This document shows, one piece after another, positions 18,006 to 25,365 of a stretch of DNA of 64,000 nt. Position 1 is the first letter of the stretch. The number at the start of each line of letters is the position of its first letter. Location: NCBI GenBank assembly GCA_946539855.1, contig CAMNHV010000006.1, positions 26,584-90,583 on the forward strand, given 5' to 3'. The translations under genes were made by a program, and so were the position numbers. Source of the stretch: CAG-791 sp002449595 (GTDB lineage: Bacteria; Bacillota; Clostridia; Lachnospirales; Lachnospiraceae). The notes under the pieces were generated by a model. That model ran no database searches. It saw only the letters and a list, made by a program, of their open reading frames with translations, and had not been told where the DNA came from.

Positions 18006-18939
18006 CAATGTAATTGATGAGTTAAAGAAAGTCCTTCCGGAGGACCGCATTCTTCTGCAGGAGCCGATGCGCCTGCACTGCTCCTTCCGGACGGGCGGTC
18101 CTGCGGACCTGTTTCTCCGCGTCTCTTCCCGCGAGGAGCTCGAGGGCGTCCTCCGGATCCTGAGGCGGGCGCAGGTCCCGACGTATCTTCTCGGGCGGGG
18201 AACGAACGTCCTCGTTGCCGACGAGGGAATCCGCGGCGCCGTCGTCACGATGACGGACCGGATGGACCGGATCGAAGTGTCCGGGAACACGGTGACCGCG
18301 GAGGCGGGCGCACCGCTCTCGCGCATCGCCGCGGCCGCGAAGGATCACGGCCTCACCGGCCTTGAGTTCGCGGCGGGCATCCCGGGATCTCTTGGCGGCG
18401 CGATCCTCATGAACGCCGGCGCCTACGGCGGCGAGATGAAGCAGGTCGTCCGGGAAGTTACTATGCTGAAAAGCACTGCCGCCAGCGATCAAGGAAGCTC
18501 CGGCACGGAAGATACAGTCGTGACCATCCCCGGCGAGGAGATGGAATTCGGCTACCGCACGAGCCGCGTGAAGACAGAGGGCGGTATCGTCCTGAGCGCG
18601 ACGTTTGCGCTTGAGGAGGGCGATCCGGCGGAGATCGCCGCGAAGATGGAAGACCTCGCCGCGAGGCGCAGGGACAAACAGCCGCTCGAATACCCGAGCG
18701 CGGGGAGCACCTTCAAGCGCCCGGAGGGAGACTTTGCGGGCCGCCTCATCGAGGAGGCGGGGCTAAGGGGCTTTTCCATAGGAGGAGCGCAGGTCTCGGA
18801 GAAGCACTGCGGCTTCGTCATCAACCGCGGCGGCGCGACGTCTGCGGACGTCATGGCCGTGATCGACGCCGTGCGCGCCCGCGTCTTTGAGACGTCGGGG
18901 CGGATGCTCGAGCGGGAAGTAATCTATCTTGGGATGTAG
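17989..18939 (+). CDS. murB: UDP-N-acetylenolpyruvoylglucosamine reductase
   Basis: A 316-residue FAD enzyme that reduces UDP-GlcNAc-enolpyruvate to UDP-MurNAc in peptidoglycan synthesis. The FAD-binding words G-R-G-T-N-V-L-V, G-I-P-G-S-L-G-G and N-A-G-A-Y-G-G-E, and the catalytic serine region S-A-G-S-T-F-K-R-P, are clear; it is of the shorter type II class. The gene overlaps the end of hprK by 17 bases; a second ATG three codons later (17998) is an equally good start. A short Ser/Thr/Asp-rich insertion (about residues 163-177) lengthens one loop. Confidence 0.95.
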   Translation: MTKMNDNVIDELKKVLPEDRILLQEPMRLHCSFRTGGPADLFLRVSSREELEGVLRILRRAQVPTYLLGRGTNVLVADEGIRGAVVTMTDRMDRIEVSGNTVTAEAGAPLSRIAAAAKDHGLTGLEFAAGIPGSLGGAILMNAGAYGGEMKQVVREVTMLKSTAASDQGSSGTEDTVVTIPGEEMEFGYRTSRVKTEGGIVLSATFALEEGDPAEIAAKMEDLAARRRDKQPLEYPSAGSTFKRPEGDFAGRLIEEAGLRGFSIGGAQVSEKHCGFVINRGGATSADVMAVIDAVRARVFETSGRMLEREVIYLGM

Positions 18940-18980
18940 ACGGCACCACCGGTGCTGACGCACCGGGTACCGCCGCATTC

Positions 18981-19007
18981 GGCAAAACCACATTCGTGGA
19001 TTTTGCC
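18981..19007 (+). promoter_or_regulatory. Intercistronic hairpin between murB and rapZ
   Basis: GGCAAAA pairs with TTTTGCC and CCAC with GTGG around an ATTC loop, with one bulged A. It lies in the 84-base gap and is not followed by a T run, so it is more likely a processing or stability element than a terminator. Confidence 0.5.
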
Positions 19008-19023
19008 TCAGCGAGGAATAAAC

Positions 19024-19875
19024 ATGAGATTTGTAGTCGTGACGGGAATGAGCGGCGGCGGCAAGGCCACCGCGATCCGGATGCTTGAGGACGAAGGCTA
19101 TTACTGCGTTGACAACCTGCCGGTGCGGCTGATCGACAAGTTCACCGAGCTGATGTTCATGCCGGGGAGCGAGATCAGCAAGGTCGTGCTCGGCCTGGAT
19201 GTGCGCGCCGACCAGCCCTTTGCCTACGTCGAGGACGTCCTCGCGAAGCTCCGTGAAAAGGGTTATCCATACGAGATCCTGTTCATGGACGCGAGCGACG
19301 AGACGCTGATCAAGCGCTACAAAGAGACGCGCAGGGCGCATCCCATGGCGCCGGACGGGCGCGTCGAGGACGGGATCCGCGCGGAGCGGGAAGTGCTCCG
19401 CGGCATCAAGGCGAACGCCGACTACGTGATCGACACGTCGCGGCTCCTCACGCGGGAGCTGAAGGAAGAACTCGTGAAGATCTTCCTCGAGAACCGTTCC
19501 TACAACTCGCTGATGATCTCCGTGACGTCCTTCGGCTTCAAAAAGGGAATTCCGGTCGACGCGGACCTCGTGTTCGACGTGCGGTTCCTGCCGAATCCGT
19601 TCTATATTGATGAACTCAAGATGCTGACCGGCAACGATGCGCCGGTGCGGGACTACGTCATGAGCTTCGAGGAGTCCAAGGTTTTCATGGAGAAGCTCGA
19701 GGACATGATCCGGTTCCTGATCCCGAACTACGTGAAGGAAGGCAAGAACCAGCTGGTCATCGCGATCGGCTGCACGGGCGGGCAGCACCGGAGCGTCACG
19801 CTCGCGAACGAGCTCTATGAGCGCTTAAAAGGCCAGGGCGAGTACGGCATCAAGATCTACCACAGGGATATCTGA
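19024..19875 (+). CDS. rapZ: RNase adapter / nucleotide-binding protein RapZ (YvcJ)
   Basis: A 283-residue member of the RapZ/YvcJ family. In Proteobacteria it controls glucosamine-6-phosphate synthase RNA turnover; in Firmicutes YvcJ binds and hydrolyses nucleotides. The start at 19024 is chosen because residues before M-R-F-V-V-V-T-G-M-S do not belong to the family. The phosphate loop reads G-M-S-G-G-G-K-A (residues 8-15): the lysine is kept but the Ser/Thr that should follow is Ala15, with a Thr at 16. The C-terminal G-C-T-G-G-x-H-R-S-V motif is intact. The usual yvcK (mgfK) gene between rapZ and whiA is missing here; whiA follows after eight bases. Confidence 0.95.
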   Translation: MRFVVVTGMSGGGKATAIRMLEDEGYYCVDNLPVRLIDKFTELMFMPGSEISKVVLGLDVRADQPFAYVEDVLAKLREKGYPYEILFMDASDETLIKRYKETRRAHPMAPDGRVEDGIRAEREVLRGIKANADYVIDTSRLLTRELKEELVKIFLENRSYNSLMISVTSFGFKKGIPVDADLVFDVRFLPNPFYIDELKMLTGNDAPVRDYVMSFEESKVFMEKLEDMIRFLIPNYVKEGKNQLVIAIGCTGGQHRSVTLANELYERLKGQGEYGIKIYHRDI

Positions 19876-19883
19876 GGACAGGC

Positions 19884-20807
19884 ATGTCTTTTTCTTCTGA
19901 AGTCAAAAGCGAACTCAGCCGGATCATCCCGCGGGGAAAACACTGCAGGATCGCGTCGCTCGCCGCCATCCTCTCCTCAGTCGGCATCTGGGAGGAAGGC
20001 CCGGACGGCCTGCGTCTTTCCCTCGATACGGACAATCCGCAGCTGATTGGAAAATGCTTTACATTATTCGAAAAAACTACTAATATAAGTCTCAAATTGT
20101 CCCCGGAGCGGAATATGACGCGTGTCCTGGCGAAAGAGGAGGACCTCCTTGCCGCCGCGGAGCTGCTTCAGATGACGGACGGGGACGGCAGAGTGCGGAC
20201 AGCACGGAAGACGGGCGTCCCGGACGCCCTTCTTGCGAGAGCCTGCTGCAGGAGAAGCTATCTCAGGGATACGTTCCTGTGCATCGGATCCATGAGCGAC
20301 CCGAGCCGGGAATACCACCTGGAGTTCGACGCGCAGACCGGAGAACACGCGCAGCAGATCCGGCAGGCGATGGAAGACTGCGGAATCGGAAGCAGGATCA
20401 TCCGCCGCAAGAAGTACCACGTGGTCTACGTCAAAGACTCGACGGCGATCGTGACGCTGCTCACCATGATGGGCGCGCACGCGTCCCTCTTGGAAATGGA
20501 GAACTCCCGGATCCTCAAGGAGGTGCGCAACCAGGTCAACCGCCGCGTCAACTGCGAGACCGCGAACATCGGGAAGACCGTCAGCGCGGCGCAGCACCAG
20601 ATCGAAGACATCCGCCTTCTGGAGGAGAAGGGCGTCCTTAAGGAACTGCCCGAGAAACTCCGCAAAGCTGCGGAACTGCGGCTGGAATATCCGGAAGCGG
20701 CGCTGCAGGAGCTCGGCGGCCTCATGGTACCGCCGGTCGGCAAGTCCGGCATGAACCACAGGCTCAGGAAACTGTCCGAACTGGCAGCAGGGTATCGAAC
20801 CACGTAA
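19884..20807 (+). CDS. whiA: DNA-binding protein WhiA
   Basis: A 307-residue protein with an N-terminal LAGLIDADG-homing-endonuclease-like fold and a C-terminal helix-turn-helix, both recognisable (opening M-S-F-S-S-E-V-K-S-E-L; C-terminal P-P-V-G-K-S-G-M-N-H-R-L-R-K). In actinomycetes it is a sporulation transcription factor; in Firmicutes it affects cell division and chromosome segregation. It begins eight bases after rapZ and precedes the HPr-like gene by 40 bases, the usual order in this operon. Confidence 0.95.
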   Translation: MSFSSEVKSELSRIIPRGKHCRIASLAAILSSVGIWEEGPDGLRLSLDTDNPQLIGKCFTLFEKTTNISLKLSPERNMTRVLAKEEDLLAAAELLQMTDGDGRVRTARKTGVPDALLARACCRRSYLRDTFLCIGSMSDPSREYHLEFDAQTGEHAQQIRQAMEDCGIGSRIIRRKKYHVVYVKDSTAIVTLLTMMGAHASLLEMENSRILKEVRNQVNRRVNCETANIGKTVSAAQHQIEDIRLLEEKGVLKELPEKLRKAAELRLEYPEAALQELGGLMVPPVGKSGMNHRLRKLSELAAGYRTT

Positions 20808-20847
20808 GGCCCGTTCGTCTACCGGAAGTATCGAAGAGGAGTATATT

Positions 20848-21102
20848 ATGACAAGAAAATCGATTCAGATCACACGGCAGGGCGGTCTGGAAGCCAGGTC
20901 CACCGCAGAACTTGTACAAGTGGCGGTCAAATTTGAAAGCCGCGTCTACATCGAGGCAGGCACGAAAAAAGTGAATGCGAAGAGCATCATGGGTATGATG
21001 TCTCTGGAGCTTGAGCACGGCGATGTCATTGTCGTATCGGCGGACGGACAGGACGAGGAGCAGGCGATCCGGGAGATCGAGCGCTTCCTCATCGGTGCGT
21101 GA
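20848..21102 (+). CDS. HPr-family protein with Glu15 and Ser46 (Crh-like)
   Basis: An 84-residue HPr-fold protein. The catalytic site, normally G-L-H-A-R-P-A, reads G-L-E-A-R-S-T, so His15, which accepts phosphate from Enzyme I, is Glu15. The regulatory site is intact: Ser46 in N-A-K-S-I-M-G-M-M-S-L. A protein of this kind cannot carry phosphate in the sugar phosphotransferase system but can be a target of HprK, as is Crh of Bacillus (which has Gln15). The position at the end of the hprK-murB-rapZ-whiA operon is the same as that of crh behind whiA in Bacillus. It has an AAGAGGAG site and is followed by a strong terminator. A phosphotransfer-competent HPr must be encoded elsewhere. Confidence 0.92.
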   Translation: MTRKSIQITRQGGLEARSTAELVQVAVKFESRVYIEAGTKKVNAKSIMGMMSLELEHGDVIVVSADGQDEEQAIREIERFLIGA

Positions 21103-21131
21103 AGAACCAGCACACACGAAGAAAAAAAGGA

Positions 21132-21166
21132 ACGGCGTCCCGGGGATCCGGGACGCCGTCTTTCTT
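21132..21166 (+). terminator. Terminator of the hprK operon
   Basis: A perfect 12-bp stem (21132-21143 with 21148-21159) with a GGAT-type loop followed by CTTTCTT, 30 bases after the HPr-like stop codon. Confidence 0.85.
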
Positions 21167-21325
21167 AAAGGGAGGATGCCAGGCGGCGTATTGGCTTACG
21201 TCCCTGGCACATTATGAAAAAGTTTGTAGGCTGCTGTCTATCTTTTATGGTTTTAGTATAGTAGTTAAACGTGTCTAAAAAATGCGGACGGATTGAAGAT
21301 TCGTTAAATAAAATATGAACGGAAT

Positions 21326-22207
21326 ATGAACACGATCTGCTTTGTATTATATGATACGACCGGTCCGGAAGCCGCTGAAACAGCGGAAAATCTGCGCAAA
21401 GAGACCGGAGAGGCGTGGGATGTGACCGCGGTTTCGGTGAGCGATTTCCTTCTAAAAATGAACGGAAATGATGAACATCCGTCGGATGGCGACAGCGCAA
21501 ATGAACGGCCGGGAAAAGACATGTTCCCGGCGGAAACGCTTTTCCTCACTGATTGTGACAGCGCGATCCGCACATTAAAAGAAAAGGGGCTTCCTGTCTG
21601 CGGCTACGCGCACGCGGGCAGCCGGGCGAGAGGCGAGCATTTAAAAGGCGTGGATTATATTGTAGAAGAACCCGCCATGATCCCCGCCGATTCCTATCAG
21701 AAGATCTACGAGCGGGCGGCCGGCCTGCCCTGGACGATCCTCGAGACGAAGCGGTGCGTCGTGCGGGAGCTCACGCCGGAGGACGCGGAGGCGGTGCTCG
21801 CGCTCTATGACAGCGAGGCACGCCGGTTCCTGGAGGCGCCGCAGGACGATCCCGCGCAGGAGCGGGAAATCCTCGAGGCCTACGCGCAGAAGGTCTACCG
21901 CCTGTACGGCTACGGGACGTGGGGAATCTTTTCCAAAGAAAATGGCCAGCTCATCGGGCGGGCGGGCTTCGAGCCCTACACCGGCGACGATGACGCCATG
22001 CACTTCGGCTACCTGATCCACCGTGACTGGCGCGGGCAGGGCTACGCCTTTGAGGCCTGCGCGGCGATCCTCCGCTACGGCAAAGAAGCGCTTGGATTTG
22101 AGAAGATCACGGCCGAGACCGCGAAGGAGAATAAAGCATCCGCGGCTCTCCTGAAAAAGCTCGGGTTCGAGCTGCGAGAGTGTGATAGAATAATAGCCAG
22201 TTTATGA
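21326..22207 (+). CDS. GNAT N-acetyltransferase with N-terminal HAD-like domain
   Basis: A 293-residue two-part protein. The C-terminal half (about 145-290) is a RimJ/RimL-type GNAT domain with E-T-K-R-C-V-V-R-E-L, the acetyl-CoA loop R-D-W-R-G-Q-G-Y-A-F-E and the closing N-x-A-S-A-A-L-L-K-K-L-G-F. The first 130 residues look like a receiver/HAD-like domain (C-F-V-L-Y-D, F-L-T-D-C-D-S, D-Y-I-V-E-E-P) with no clear catalytic aspartate set; this combination occurs in other Lachnospiraceae. A probable -10 box (TATAGT near 21256) lies upstream. The substrate is unknown. Confidence 0.8.
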   Translation: MNTICFVLYDTTGPEAAETAENLRKETGEAWDVTAVSVSDFLLKMNGNDEHPSDGDSANERPGKDMFPAETLFLTDCDSAIRTLKEKGLPVCGYAHAGSRARGEHLKGVDYIVEEPAMIPADSYQKIYERAAGLPWTILETKRCVVRELTPEDAEAVLALYDSEARRFLEAPQDDPAQEREILEAYAQKVYRLYGYGTWGIFSKENGQLIGRAGFEPYTGDDDAMHFGYLIHRDWRGQGYAFEACAAILRYGKEALGFEKITAETAKENKASAALLKKLGFELRECDRIIASL

Positions 22208-22252
22208 TGATAATGGCGCAGGCGTAGGAGCCGTGCGGCAGAGAGGAGCGTT

Positions 22253-23440
22253 ATGATCAACCAGCATTATCTTTCCATGTTAGGCAACAAGTCAGTCATC
22301 CGCGAACTGTCCGAGTACGCGACGGCACGGGGAAAAGAGATCGGCTACGAGAACGTCTTCGACTACAGTCTCGGCAATCCGTCCGTTCCTGCACCGGAGG
22401 TTTACAAGGAGACGGCGATCAGGCTCCTTGCGGAGAGCGACCCGATGAAGCTGCACGGGTACAGCCCGAGCACGGGACATCCGGAAGCCAAGGCGAAAGT
22501 CGCGGCTGCCCTCAGCAGGAGATACGGCATCGATTACAAAGCCTGCCACATCTTCCCGACGGCGGGAGCGGCCGGCGCGATCGCGCACGCGGTCCGCGCG
22601 GTGACGACGCCCGGAGATGAGGTCATCGTCTTCGCGCCGTTCTTCCCGGAATACATTCCTTATATCAACGACACCGGCGCGCAGATCAAGATCGTCCCTG
22701 CGCATTTCCCGGATTTCCAGATCAACTTCGAGGCGTTTGAGGAGATGCTCAGCGAGAAGGTCGCGGCCGTCCTCATCAACTCCCCGAACAACCCGAGCGG
22801 CGTTGTTTATACGGAAGAGACGCTGCTAAGACTCGCGGACATCCTCCGGGAGCGCAGCGCGGCGTACGGCCACAACATCTTCCTGATCTCGGACGAGCCT
22901 TACCGCGAGATCGTCTTCGACGGCAAGAAGGTCCCTTACACGGCGAAGTTCTACGATCACACCCTGACCTGCTACTCCTACTCGAAGTCGCAGTCGGTCC
23001 CCGGCGAGCGTATCGGCTATATCGCCGTCAACCCCGCCGCTGAGGAAGCGGACAAGCTGGACGCGGTGTTCGCGCAGATCTCCCGCGGCATCGGCCACAA
23101 CTGCCCGACGTCGATCGTGACCCAGGTCATGGGAGAGATCCCGGACGCGACCTCCGACCTCTCGGTCTACGAGACGAACATGAACCTGCTCTATGACGCG
23201 CTGACAGAGCTCGGCTTCACGGTGAACCGCCCGGACGGCACCTTCTACATCTTCCCGAAGGCGCTAGAGGACGACGCGGTCGCGTTCTGCAGAAAAGCGA
23301 TGAAGTACGACCTCATCCTGGTTCCGGCCAACGGGTTCTACGCGCCGGGCTATTTCCGGATCGCGTTCTGCACGGACACGGAGAAGGTGAAGAGGTCCCT
23401 GCCGGTATTTAAAAAGTTTGTAGAAGCGGAATACAGATAA
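22253..23440 (+). CDS. PLP-dependent class I/II aminotransferase
   Basis: A 395-residue fold-type I aminotransferase. The cofactor lysine is in Y-S-Y-S-K-S-Q-S-V-P-G-E-R (about residue 246), preceded by the N-S-P-N-N-P-S-G motif that binds substrate carboxylate and cofactor, and by D-E-P-Y-R-E. The closing R-I-A-F-C contains the arginine for the alpha-carboxylate. Members of this branch are usually annotated as aspartate-type aminotransferases; the amino donor is not certain. An AGAGAGGAG site precedes the ATG. Confidence 0.9.
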   Translation: MINQHYLSMLGNKSVIRELSEYATARGKEIGYENVFDYSLGNPSVPAPEVYKETAIRLLAESDPMKLHGYSPSTGHPEAKAKVAAALSRRYGIDYKACHIFPTAGAAGAIAHAVRAVTTPGDEVIVFAPFFPEYIPYINDTGAQIKIVPAHFPDFQINFEAFEEMLSEKVAAVLINSPNNPSGVVYTEETLLRLADILRERSAAYGHNIFLISDEPYREIVFDGKKVPYTAKFYDHTLTCYSYSKSQSVPGERIGYIAVNPAAEEADKLDAVFAQISRGIGHNCPTSIVTQVMGEIPDATSDLSVYETNMNLLYDALTELGFTVNRPDGTFYIFPKALEDDAVAFCRKAMKYDLILVPANGFYAPGYFRIAFCTDTEKVKRSLPVFKKFVEAEYR

Positions 23441-23501
23441 GACAGCCGCGCGGGCTGATGAAACGCGTGCGGTCCCGGCAGGAGCCGGAAGGAAGGAACG
23501 G

Positions 23502-24380
23502 ATGGAAATACTGAAAGCGATACTGTTCGGCGTTGTAGAGGGAATCACGGAGTGGCTCCCCATCAGCAGCACGGGGCACATGATCCTGCTGAATGAATTT
23601 GTGAAGATGAACGTCTCCGAGGAATTCTGGAACGTCTTCCTTGTCGTCATTCAGCTCGGCGCGATCCTTGCGGTCGTCCTCTTATACTGGAAGACGATCT
23701 GGCCGCTGGAGACCGTCCGCTCAAACGGCGGGACGAAGATCGTCTGGAAGCCGGAGACCCTGAATCTCTGGGGAAAAGTGATCGTCGCCTGCATCCCGGC
23801 TGCCATCGTCGGCATACTTCTGGATGACTGGCTCGACGAGCACTTCTTCAACTGGAAGTGCGTCTCGCTCATGCTGATCCTGGTCGGTATCTGCTTCCTT
23901 ATCATAGAGACCCTGCAGCAGTGGCAGAAGCCGGTGGTGACAAGGCTCTCCGACATCACGTACAAGGACGCCCTGATCATCGGCATCTTCCAGCTGATCG
24001 CGGCGGTCTTCCCCGGCACGTCCCGTTCCGGCGCGACGATCCTCGGCGGCCTCATCATCGGGATCTCCCGGACGGCCGCGTCGCGGTTCACCTTCATTCT
24101 CGCGATTCCCGTGATGGCGGGCGCAAGCCTTTTGAAGCTCATTAAGAACGGTATGAACTTCACCGGGACGGAGTGGGTGATCCTGCTCGTCGGCATGTTC
24201 GTCGCCTTCGTGGTCTCCATGCTGGTCATCGGGATGCTGATGAACTACATCCGCCGCCACAACTTCAAGGTGTTCGGCTGGTACCGCATCATCCTCGGCA
24301 TCATCGTCGTCGTGTTCTTCCTCTCGAAGGATCTCGGCAAGGCTGCGGCGATGACTGCGACGGTGTCGATGCTGCCTTAG
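23502..24380 (+). CDS. uppP: Undecaprenyl-diphosphate phosphatase
   Basis: A 292-residue integral membrane enzyme that recycles the lipid carrier for cell-wall synthesis and can confer bacitracin tolerance. Both signature motifs are present: E-W-L-P-I-S-S-T-G-H near the N-terminus (residues about 16-26) and P-G-T-S-R-S-G-A-T in the second half. About eight hydrophobic segments are visible. The start has GGAAGGAA upstream. Confidence 0.96.
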   Translation: MEILKAILFGVVEGITEWLPISSTGHMILLNEFVKMNVSEEFWNVFLVVIQLGAILAVVLLYWKTIWPLETVRSNGGTKIVWKPETLNLWGKVIVACIPAAIVGILLDDWLDEHFFNWKCVSLMLILVGICFLIIETLQQWQKPVVTRLSDITYKDALIIGIFQLIAAVFPGTSRSGATILGGLIIGISRTAASRFTFILAIPVMAGASLLKLIKNGMNFTGTEWVILLVGMFVAFVVSMLVIGMLMNYIRRHNFKVFGWYRIILGIIVVVFFLSKDLGKAAAMTATVSMLP

Positions 24381-24456
24381 AACACGGTTTCCGGCGAATA
24401 TTTGAAAATTGTGTAAAAATTAAAACAATTCCACGTAAATATCCTGTACCGCTCGG

Positions 24457-24485
24457 TTGACAGCCAAAATCTTTTGTGCTATTTT
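24457..24485 (+). promoter_or_regulatory. Strong promoter of the DUF6465 gene
   Basis: A perfect TTGACA and TATTTT with a 17-base spacer, 112 bases upstream of the start codon. The box pair and spacing are identical to those of the hrcA promoter 757 bases downstream. Confidence 0.75.
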
Positions 24486-24526
24486 GTACAACGATCTTTG
24501 GAAGCAATGCACAAAACCCAGATTTT
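24466..24526. repeat. Inverted repeat across the DUF6465 promoter
   Basis: AAAATC-TTTTGTGC (24466-24479, inside the spacer) is inverted at GCACAAAA (24509-24516) and GATTTT (24521-24526), with four extra bases in the right arm. The 8-bp palindrome TTGTACAA (24484-24491) lies at the start site between the arms. The left arm is upstream of the start site, so this acts at the DNA level, for example as operator. Confidence 0.5.
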
Positions 24527-24596
24527 ATCGAGCTTTCGGCACCAAAGAGGGTATGTGTTATCATTTTTCGTCATTCGAGTGGAAAGGAGACTCAAA

Positions 24597-25151
24597 ATGG
24601 CTGATGCTAAGAAACCTGTCGCTACTGTCAAGACACAGACACTGAAGAAAGAAGACACCAAGGCCGCGAAGGCTCCTGCGAAGAAGGCTGAGCCCGTGAA
24701 GAAGGCCGTCACCTCGGCTGTGAAGAAGACCGTCGAGAAGAAGGCTGAGACCGCTGTGAAGAAGACCGTTGCCAAGAAGGCCGTCGAGGCTGTCGCTGCT
24801 GTCAAGGCAGTTGAGGCTGTCGCTGAAGTCAAGGCTGCGAAGGCCGTCGCTGAGGTCAAGGAAGTCGCGAAGAAGGCTGAGCCTGCTAAGAAGGCAGCTC
24901 CCGCGAAGAAGGCAGCTCCCGCGAAGAAGGCTGCTCCTGCGAAGGCAGAGGTCAAGGCTGAGATCACGGTCCAGTATCAGGACAGAGAGTGGAACACTGA
25001 GGATCTGCTGCAGTCCGCGAAGGACGTTTGGGTCTATGATATGAAGAAAGATGCCGCTGACTTCAAGAGCGTCGCTCTGTATGTGAAGCCCGAAGAAGCT
25101 CGCGTTTACTTCATCGTCAACGGCACGGAGAGCGGAAGCTTCGTCCTGTAA
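24597..25151 (+). CDS. Histone-H1-like Lys/Ala-rich protein with C-terminal DUF6465 domain
   Basis: A 184-residue, very basic protein. Residues 1-120 are almost only Lys, Ala, Val, Pro, Glu and Thr, with repeated units of the kind V-K-K-T-V-x-K-K-A and A-P-A-K-K-A-x-P-A-K-K, as in histone H1 tails and bacterial H1-like proteins. Residues 121-184 form a compact domain (I-T-V-Q-Y-Q-D-R-E-W; V-A-L-Y-V-K-P-E-E-A-R-V-Y-F-I-V-N-G) that I recognise as DUF6465, found mainly in Lachnospiraceae. It has a consensus promoter, AAGGAGA seven bases before the ATG and its own terminator, so it is probably highly expressed. It may bind DNA, RNA or another anionic polymer; this is inference from composition. 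Confidence 0.85.
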   Translation: MADAKKPVATVKTQTLKKEDTKAAKAPAKKAEPVKKAVTSAVKKTVEKKAETAVKKTVAKKAVEAVAAVKAVEAVAEVKAAKAVAEVKEVAKKAEPAKKAAPAKKAAPAKKAAPAKAEVKAEITVQYQDREWNTEDLLQSAKDVWVYDMKKDAADFKSVALYVKPEEARVYFIVNGTESGSFVL

Positions 25152-25201
25152 GAAGCCGGGGACATCGTCCTGATTCTTCATAATTTATTTATAAATAATC
25201 G

Positions 25202-25246
25202 GCACGCGTCTTGTTGACATCAAATAAGGCGCGTGCTATTTTATTA
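25202..25246 (+). terminator. Terminator of the DUF6465 gene, overlapping the hrcA promoter
   Basis: GCACGCG-T-CTT pairs with AAG-G-CGCGTGC (one T-G pair) around a 13-base loop, followed by TATTTTATT. The loop contains the TTGACA of the hrcA promoter and the T-rich tail is its -10 box. Confidence 0.65.
25214..25242 (+). promoter_or_regulatory. Promoter of the hrcA-grpE-dnaK operon
   Basis: TTGACA and TATTTT with a 17-base spacer; transcription should start near 25249, nine bases before the CIRCE element, the usual arrangement for HrcA-repressed operons. Confidence 0.85.
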
Positions 25247-25257
25247 CACGTAAGATA

Positions 25258-25284
25258 TTAGCACTCGAATGAAATGAGTGCTAA
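25258..25284 (+). promoter_or_regulatory. CIRCE operator
   Basis: TTAGCACTC, nine bases, GAGTGCTAA: a perfect match to the consensus CIRCE inverted repeat bound by HrcA. Its position just after the predicted start site shows that the operon represses itself through HrcA and is induced by heat. It is the only CIRCE I find in the window. Confidence 0.97.
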
Positions 25285-25365
25285 TAACCGCAAAGAGAGG
25301 GAAACGGCAGGAAACCCCGGGGGCTTTCAGAAGTGCCCGGGCTGTCTTAGGAAGGAGAGCGCCGG

